Positions 60,452 to 64,000 of a stretch of 64,000 nt of DNA are shown in pieces. How positions within the stretch are numbered: position 1 is the stretch's first letter; each line of letters begins with the position of its first letter. The position numbers and the translations under genes are program-made. Under the pieces are notes generated by a model. That model did not search any database. It had not been told where the DNA came from and saw only the letters and a list, made by a program, of their open reading frames with translations. This stretch comes from Pedobacter cryophilus (lineage in GTDB: Bacteria; Bacteroidota; Bacteroidia; Sphingobacteriales; Sphingobacteriaceae): contig NZ_SWBP01000003.1 of NCBI RefSeq assembly GCF_005116455.1, forward strand, positions 124,012-188,011, in the 5' to 3' direction.

Positions 60452-61519
60452 TTATTTAGATTTTAACTTTTGAGCTGTCACAATTTCTTCAAAAGGGCCA
60501 TATTTATGCTGCTTTTCGGTAAACTGATCTGCATAAGGGCCAAAAGGAAAATCAACAGGTTTTTGGGCAAAATCTTTCCAATCTTTAGATTGATTTTTAT
60601 GCGGACGAGGTTGAGAATTAACAAAAGCAGCTACATCCCATGATTCTTCATCTGTTAATATTGGGTTTTGATAGGTAACTCCAAATGGCATATTGGTTTT
60701 TACAAAACCAGCAAAATTGCTGATGCGATAAAGTCCAGCACCGTCATTATAGCTATTTTTACCCCACATAGGTGGATAAGTATATCCGGTTTTATCAACG
60801 TTTAACAAACCTTCGCCATTTTTGCCATGGCATGATGCACATTTAGTATCATATATAGCGGCTCCTTTTTGCGCATCAGCAGCTCTATCTAAAAAAGCAA
60901 GTTTTTGTATGCCCACTCCTTCTGGCTTTTCTCCTTTTTTTACATTGGTGCCCAACCATTTTATATAAGCAATCATGGCGGTCATTTCTTTAGAAGTGCT
61001 GTCTAAGGCTTTTCCATTTAAGCTGCGTTCAAAGCAATCATTAATTCTTTTTACAATAGTTTCTTTAGTGCCAGAACGAGCTCTAAATTTTGGATAAGTA
61101 GAATAAACTGCCGAATAGTTGTTGCCCCAAGGTTTTTTACCTGCATCATTATGGCAGTTTTGGCAATTCATTCCGTTAGAAATTGCAGCAACTTTGCCAT
61201 TAGGACCTAAATAAGTGGAAGTATTGGCAATTAAATCTTTCCCATATAAAATTGCTTCACCTTCTTTACCAGCAGGAATGGTGCTTTCTAAGGGTGCTTT
61301 CCAGGTATTATCTACTTGCGCTACGGTTTCTACATTGGTAATTGCAGTTTCGGAAGTGACTTGTTTAGCTAAGAATTCTTTTTTGCCAAACCCCGTATCT
61401 ATAATTACGCTAATGAAAATTCCTATAATAACCATAAAAAATAAAGCAATCAGCGCTGTTGTTCTAGACAAAACCACTATCGCTTTTTCAGTTTCATTAA
61501 GGTGTTGCTGACTTTTCAT
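60452..61519 (-). CDS. TsdA-like dihaem cytochrome c (thiosulfate dehydrogenase type)
   Basis: A 355-residue protein anchored by one helix at 20-41. Haem 1 is CQNCH at 119-123 and haem 2 is CASCH at 227-231. After haem 1, RINDCFERSLNGK places Cys162 where TsdA has the Cys axial ligand; after haem 2, FVKTNMPFG offers Met277 (or Lys274) as axial ligand. LTDEESWDVAAFVNSQPRP and HKYGPF are also TsdA-like. TsdA oxidises two thiosulfate to tetrathionate or the reverse. Here it may pass electrons from SoxB-linked sulfur chemistry. The two genes are co-transcribed. A SoxXA-like role is possible. Confidence 0.75.
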   Translation of the reverse strand: MKSQQHLNETEKAIVVLSRTTALIALFFMVIIGIFISVIIDTGFGKKEFLAKQVTSETAITNVETVAQVDNTWKAPLESTIPAGKEGEAILYGKDLIANTSTYLGPNGKVAAISNGMNCQNCHNDAGKKPWGNNYSAVYSTYPKFRARSGTKETIVKRINDCFERSLNGKALDSTSKEMTAMIAYIKWLGTNVKKGEKPEGVGIQKLAFLDRAADAQKGAAIYDTKCASCHGKNGEGLLNVDKTGYTYPPMWGKNSYNDGAGLYRISNFAGFVKTNMPFGVTYQNPILTDEESWDVAAFVNSQPRPHKNQSKDWKDFAQKPVDFPFGPYADQFTEKQHKYGPFEEIVTAQKLKSK

Positions 61520-61663
61520 TTTCCTTGAAATTTTATTTAATTAGTCGTAGTTATTTTAACAACATTTTAATAGCAATCTTAAAATTGAATTTCATAAAAT
61601 GAATTTCAGTTTAAGTCTGTATGCTTTTAAATATCTTAAGCTGTAATATAATTGATTTGAATG

Positions 61664-61707
61664 TGAAAATAGAGATAATAAATTGTCTTTATAGTGACAA
61701 AAGTCAC
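61664..61707 (-). promoter_or_regulatory. FNR/CRP-related palindrome before the TsdA-SoxB operon
   Basis: GTGACAAAAGTCAC has the same TGA-N6-TCA frame as the other sites but with C/G inner bases. After 23 bases from its TGAC core lies TATTTTCA on the minus strand (61,671-61,664), a partial match to TAnnTTTG. It may bind a related but different regulator. Confidence 0.5.
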
Positions 61708-61753
61708 ATAGAAGGCTAACCAAGGTTTTTGAGATTGTCGATAAATTTTAGTC

Positions 61754-61789
61754 AAAAAAATAACTACTTATTTGATTAATAAGTAGTTA
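61754..61789 (-). terminator. Intrinsic terminator after the DsrE gene
   Basis: On the minus strand TAACTACTTATT, a 5-base loop and AATAAGTAGTTA form a perfect 12-pair stem followed by TTTTTTT. It ends the YeeE-MFS-DsrE transcript and isolates the cytochrome c-SoxB transcript. Confidence 0.85.
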
Positions 61790-61828
61790 AAATATATTCA
61801 ATAATAAAATTGAAAAAGAGAAGAAAAA

Positions 61829-62287
61829 TTAAGGATGAATATAAGCCCAGCCTTGCTGTTGTCTGATAATTAATTCGGCGTTGCCACTTTCTACATAAAA
61901 TATAAAAGGAAACATTTGTTCTTTAGTAAGTTTCCTTTTTTTCATAGAGTTTAAGCACTGCACCATAATTACTCCTTTTTCTTTAAGGGCAAGTAATTGT
62001 TTTTCATAAGGATGATCTTTCATAAACAAAACAGAACCACCGCCATGTACTACCAATTCTACTTTTAGCTTATCTTTTAAGGTAACATCAGCTAAGGAAT
62101 TGCCAATATTATTTAAAGTGCTTTCAATCACCTGAGCGTTATCTGTATTTAACTGATAAACTACTTTATATTTTGACTTTTTTGAAACCGCATCATTAAA
62201 CTGTTTAAGCTCTTCATTTGATTGAGCGTAGGTAGGTTTTACCATTACAATAGCTACCAGCAAAAAAAACAACACTTTAATATTCAT
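61829..62287 (-). CDS. Periplasmic DsrE-family sulfur-relay protein
   Basis: A 152-residue protein with a Sec signal peptide (VLFFLLVAIVMVKPTYAQS). The mature part has YKVVYQLNTDNAQVIESTLNNI, VELVVHGGGSVLFM and VIMVQCLNSMKKRKLT with one conserved Cys, then ELIIRQQQGWAYIHP. This is the exported DsrE/DsrF-like family often found next to sulfur-oxidation genes; the Cys may carry persulfide. It is 31 bases from the MFS gene. Starts one or two Met codons earlier are possible. Confidence 0.82.
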   Translation of the reverse strand: MNIKVLFFLLVAIVMVKPTYAQSNEELKQFNDAVSKKSKYKVVYQLNTDNAQVIESTLNNIGNSLADVTLKDKLKVELVVHGGGSVLFMKDHPYEKQLLALKEKGVIMVQCLNSMKKRKLTKEQMFPFIFYVESGNAELIIRQQQGWAYIHP

Positions 62288-62323
62288 CATCATCTATATT
62301 TTAAAAATTGTTAAATTAAATCA

Positions 62324-63556
62324 TCACTCAAAGCAAGATACAGTTTTCCATAAAACTTTTTTGGTGCAACACATTCTAAACTCCGAATATATGCCTGCCA
62401 AAAGTGTAATTCCTGCTACTGTTATTAAGGTATAATTTAAACCTAAATAAGTATAAGTTAATCCGGCTAAAACGGCACCTGCAACATAACCCATATCTCT
62501 CCAAAATCTAAATATACTTAATATTTGGGGTCTTTGTTTAGGATTTGAGTTTTCGGCAATTACGGTGATAAAGTTAGGGTAAACCAAAGCTGTCCCTAAG
62601 CCTAAAACTACCAATATTACAGCGTGATAAATAAAACTTTGATTAAAAATAAGTAGAAAAATAGCTAAGGCCTGCAACATCATCCCTAAACTAATCAATT
62701 GCTTTTTACAAAAAACATCGCCCATTTTGCCTGTAAAAAGTTGCCCAATTCCCCAAGCTGTTGGGTAAATACCTGCCAAAATACTGATTTCTGTGATAGA
62801 GAAATTTTTAGTGAGTAATAAAATGGGCAAAATGCTCCATAAAACGCCATCATTTAAATTATTTGTAAAGCCACTTAAGGTAACAGCGCCTAAATTACGA
62901 TGCTTAAAAGTGGTTTCTTTCCAAATATTTTTTAGCGGATTAACATTATTGGTTACGTTTTCTAAATCAACTAATTTCTCGGTGTTTTTTACAAAAAATA
63001 GGGTAACCAATAAACCCATTACGGCAAATAAAATCCCCGGAAAAAAAACATAAGTCCAATTAGAAAAAGTACTTAAGGTGTAGCCCGTTAAAGCACCTGC
63101 TAAACCAACTGCTAAATAGCCCGAAAACTCATTTAATCCCATGGCTAAACCCCTATTTTTTTCGCCAACCAAATCAATTTTCATCACCACTGTAGATGAC
63201 CAGGCCAAACCCTGGTTAAGCCCCAATAAAACATTAGCAAAAATAATCCAATTCCAACTGGGGGCGTAAATAAGGATAATGGGTACGGGTAAGGCAAAAA
63301 GCCATCCTAACATTAAAATACTTTTTCTACTTAATTTTAGAGTTAAATAACCCATAACCAAATTGGCTATAGATTTACTTAATCCAAAAGCGATGATAAA
63401 TGAAAATACAGCAAAGCCAGCATTGATATTGAATACTTGGGAAGCAAATTGAGGAATAACAGATCTTTCTAAACCTACCATTGCACCCACAAATGCATTC
63501 ACCAATATTAATAACCAAAACTGACTTAAATTTTCTTTTAATCCTTGCTGTATCAT
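62324..63556 (-). CDS. Major facilitator superfamily transporter
   Basis: A 410-residue protein with twelve predicted helices and a hydrophilic central loop around residues 195-225 (KNTEKLVDLENVTNNVNPLKN). The A-like motif GYLTLKLSRKSIL follows helix 2, and GKMGDVFCKKQLISLG is its second-half copy. No substrate-specific residues are recognisable. The context, between a YeeE/YedE-like protein and DsrE, suggests export or import of a sulfur oxyanion such as sulfite, but metabolite efflux in general cannot be excluded. Confidence 0.82.
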   Translation of the reverse strand: MIQQGLKENLSQFWLLILVNAFVGAMVGLERSVIPQFASQVFNINAGFAVFSFIIAFGLSKSIANLVMGYLTLKLSRKSILMLGWLFALPVPIILIYAPSWNWIIFANVLLGLNQGLAWSSTVVMKIDLVGEKNRGLAMGLNEFSGYLAVGLAGALTGYTLSTFSNWTYVFFPGILFAVMGLLVTLFFVKNTEKLVDLENVTNNVNPLKNIWKETTFKHRNLGAVTLSGFTNNLNDGVLWSILPILLLTKNFSITEISILAGIYPTAWGIGQLFTGKMGDVFCKKQLISLGMMLQALAIFLLIFNQSFIYHAVILVVLGLGTALVYPNFITVIAENSNPKQRPQILSIFRFWRDMGYVAGAVLAGLTYTYLGLNYTLITVAGITLLAGIYSEFRMCCTKKVLWKTVSCFE

Positions 63557-63571
63557 AGAAGATAAATGATT

Positions 63572-63985
63572 TTAATGAGGTAATTTATCTTTTATTAAAC
63601 CGTAAAGGTAAGTACCAGATAAAGCCCCAAATATGACAACCAACATAGCAATGTAGCCATAACCTAAGTTTACAAACATTGGACCCGGACAAGCACCTGT
63701 TAAAGCCCAACCTAAACCAAAAATAGTTCCGCCTATGATGTAACGAGCATAAGATTGTTCTTTATCTTGAAATACGATAGGATTTCCTGCTGTGTCTCTA
63801 ATCTTTAATTTTTTGATAATAAAAACAGATATAGCCCCTAATATTACCGCTGTGCCAATAATGCCAAACATGTGAAATGATTGAAAACGAAACATTTCTT
63901 GAATTCTAAACCACGAGATAGCCTCTGATTTACTCATAATGATGCCGAAAAGTATCCCAGCTAAAATATATTTAATAGATTTCAT
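63572..63985 (-). CDS. YeeE/YedE-type (DUF6691) sulfur transport subunit
   Basis: A 137-residue membrane protein with four helices. TIFGLGWALTGACPGPMFVNLGYG contains the G-x-G-x-x-x-x-G-x-C-P-G-P core with the Cys that conducts thiosulfate or sulfur in YeeE-like proteins. It starts KSIKYILAGILFGIIMSKSEAISWFRIQEMF, the usual half-protein; the partner half is normally coded next to it, probably past the window's right edge. It leads the MFS-DsrE transcript. Confidence 0.83.
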   Translation of the reverse strand: MKSIKYILAGILFGIIMSKSEAISWFRIQEMFRFQSFHMFGIIGTAVILGAISVFIIKKLKIRDTAGNPIVFQDKEQSYARYIIGGTIFGLGWALTGACPGPMFVNLGYGYIAMLVVIFGALSGTYLYGLIKDKLPH

Positions 63986-64000
63986 TTCTTTAGAAATTAA

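Larger units (their letters stand above)
61520..61828. other. Intergenic region upstream of the cytochrome c gene
   Basis: About 310 bases without a gene. It holds the DsrE terminator hairpin at 61,754-61,789, and a perfect palindrome GTGACAAAAGTCAC at 61,694-61,707. The distance from the palindrome to the cytochrome start is about 175 bases, so the transcript would have a long leader. Confidence 0.6.

Overview
The window looks like chromosomal DNA of a Bacteroidota bacterium, most likely Sphingobacteriales- or Cytophagales-like. It is AT-rich, many promoters carry the TAnnTTTG -7 element typical of the phylum, and the gene content fits (UpxY-type NusG paralog, Bacteroidota Wza/Wzc pair, many lipoproteins). 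Nearly all genes lie on the minus strand. I saw no rRNA, tRNA, CRISPR array or insertion sequence. Database searches were not possible, so all assignments rest on reading motifs and context.

Region 1 (1-32,007, minus strand) is a large capsule/exopolysaccharide locus read from right to left. It starts with wza- and wzc-like export genes and an UpxY/NusG-like elongation factor. Next come a WbpO/TviB-type UDP-HexNAc dehydrogenase and a WbpP/TviC-type 4-epimerase, an acyltransferase, a Wzx flippase, DegT aminotransferases, glycosyltransferases, a PglC-like initiating transferase, a Wzy-like polymerase, and two asparagine-synthetase-type amidotransferases. A UDP-glucuronate epimerase and a secreted family-1 pectate lyase follow. 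The far end holds unusual tailoring genes: FemAB-like, PhyH-like dioxygenase, a third DegT-like protein and a GNAT acetyltransferase. Together they predict a uronic-acid-rich, partly amidated, N-acylated glycan with its own lyase.

Region 2 (32,524-about 51,600) is a stress island. It holds a PAS histidine kinase, a receiver-CRP/FNR hybrid regulator, three tandem-Usp proteins, Hsp20, PEP synthase, Pfk-2, an LD-transpeptidase, a LOG-family protein, YtxH, a baeRF-like protein, BON and DUF892 proteins, two paralogous small unknown proteins and an orphan FixH-like protein. The main discovery is that many of these genes share one promoter design: an FNR-like palindrome TGAT-N4-ATCA exactly 23 bases upstream of an nAnnTTT(G/A) -7 box. 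I located eleven such promoters by hand plus three looser ones. This suggests a coherent regulon resembling the DosR, Anr or lxa low-oxygen/stasis responses of other phyla, perhaps driven by the local REC-CRP protein. Phospholipid genes (CdsA, CDP-alcohol transferase) lie at its right edge, and a cluster of dispersed intergenic repeats sits at 47.0-47.7 kb.

Region 3 (51.6-64 kb, minus strand) holds a MacA/LolC/LolD-type ABC transporter operon with a DinB protein and an unknown coiled-coil protein under a double TGAT-N4-ATCA site. It then holds a sulfur module: a TlpA thioredoxin, a fatty-acid hydroxylase family protein, a CstB-like persulfide dioxygenase/rhodanese, a SoxB-like protein, a TsdA-like dihaem cytochrome c, a periplasmic DsrE protein, an MFS transporter and a YeeE/YedE-type protein. 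The persulfide dioxygenase carries the same regulatory site, which ties sulfur oxidation to the stress regulon.
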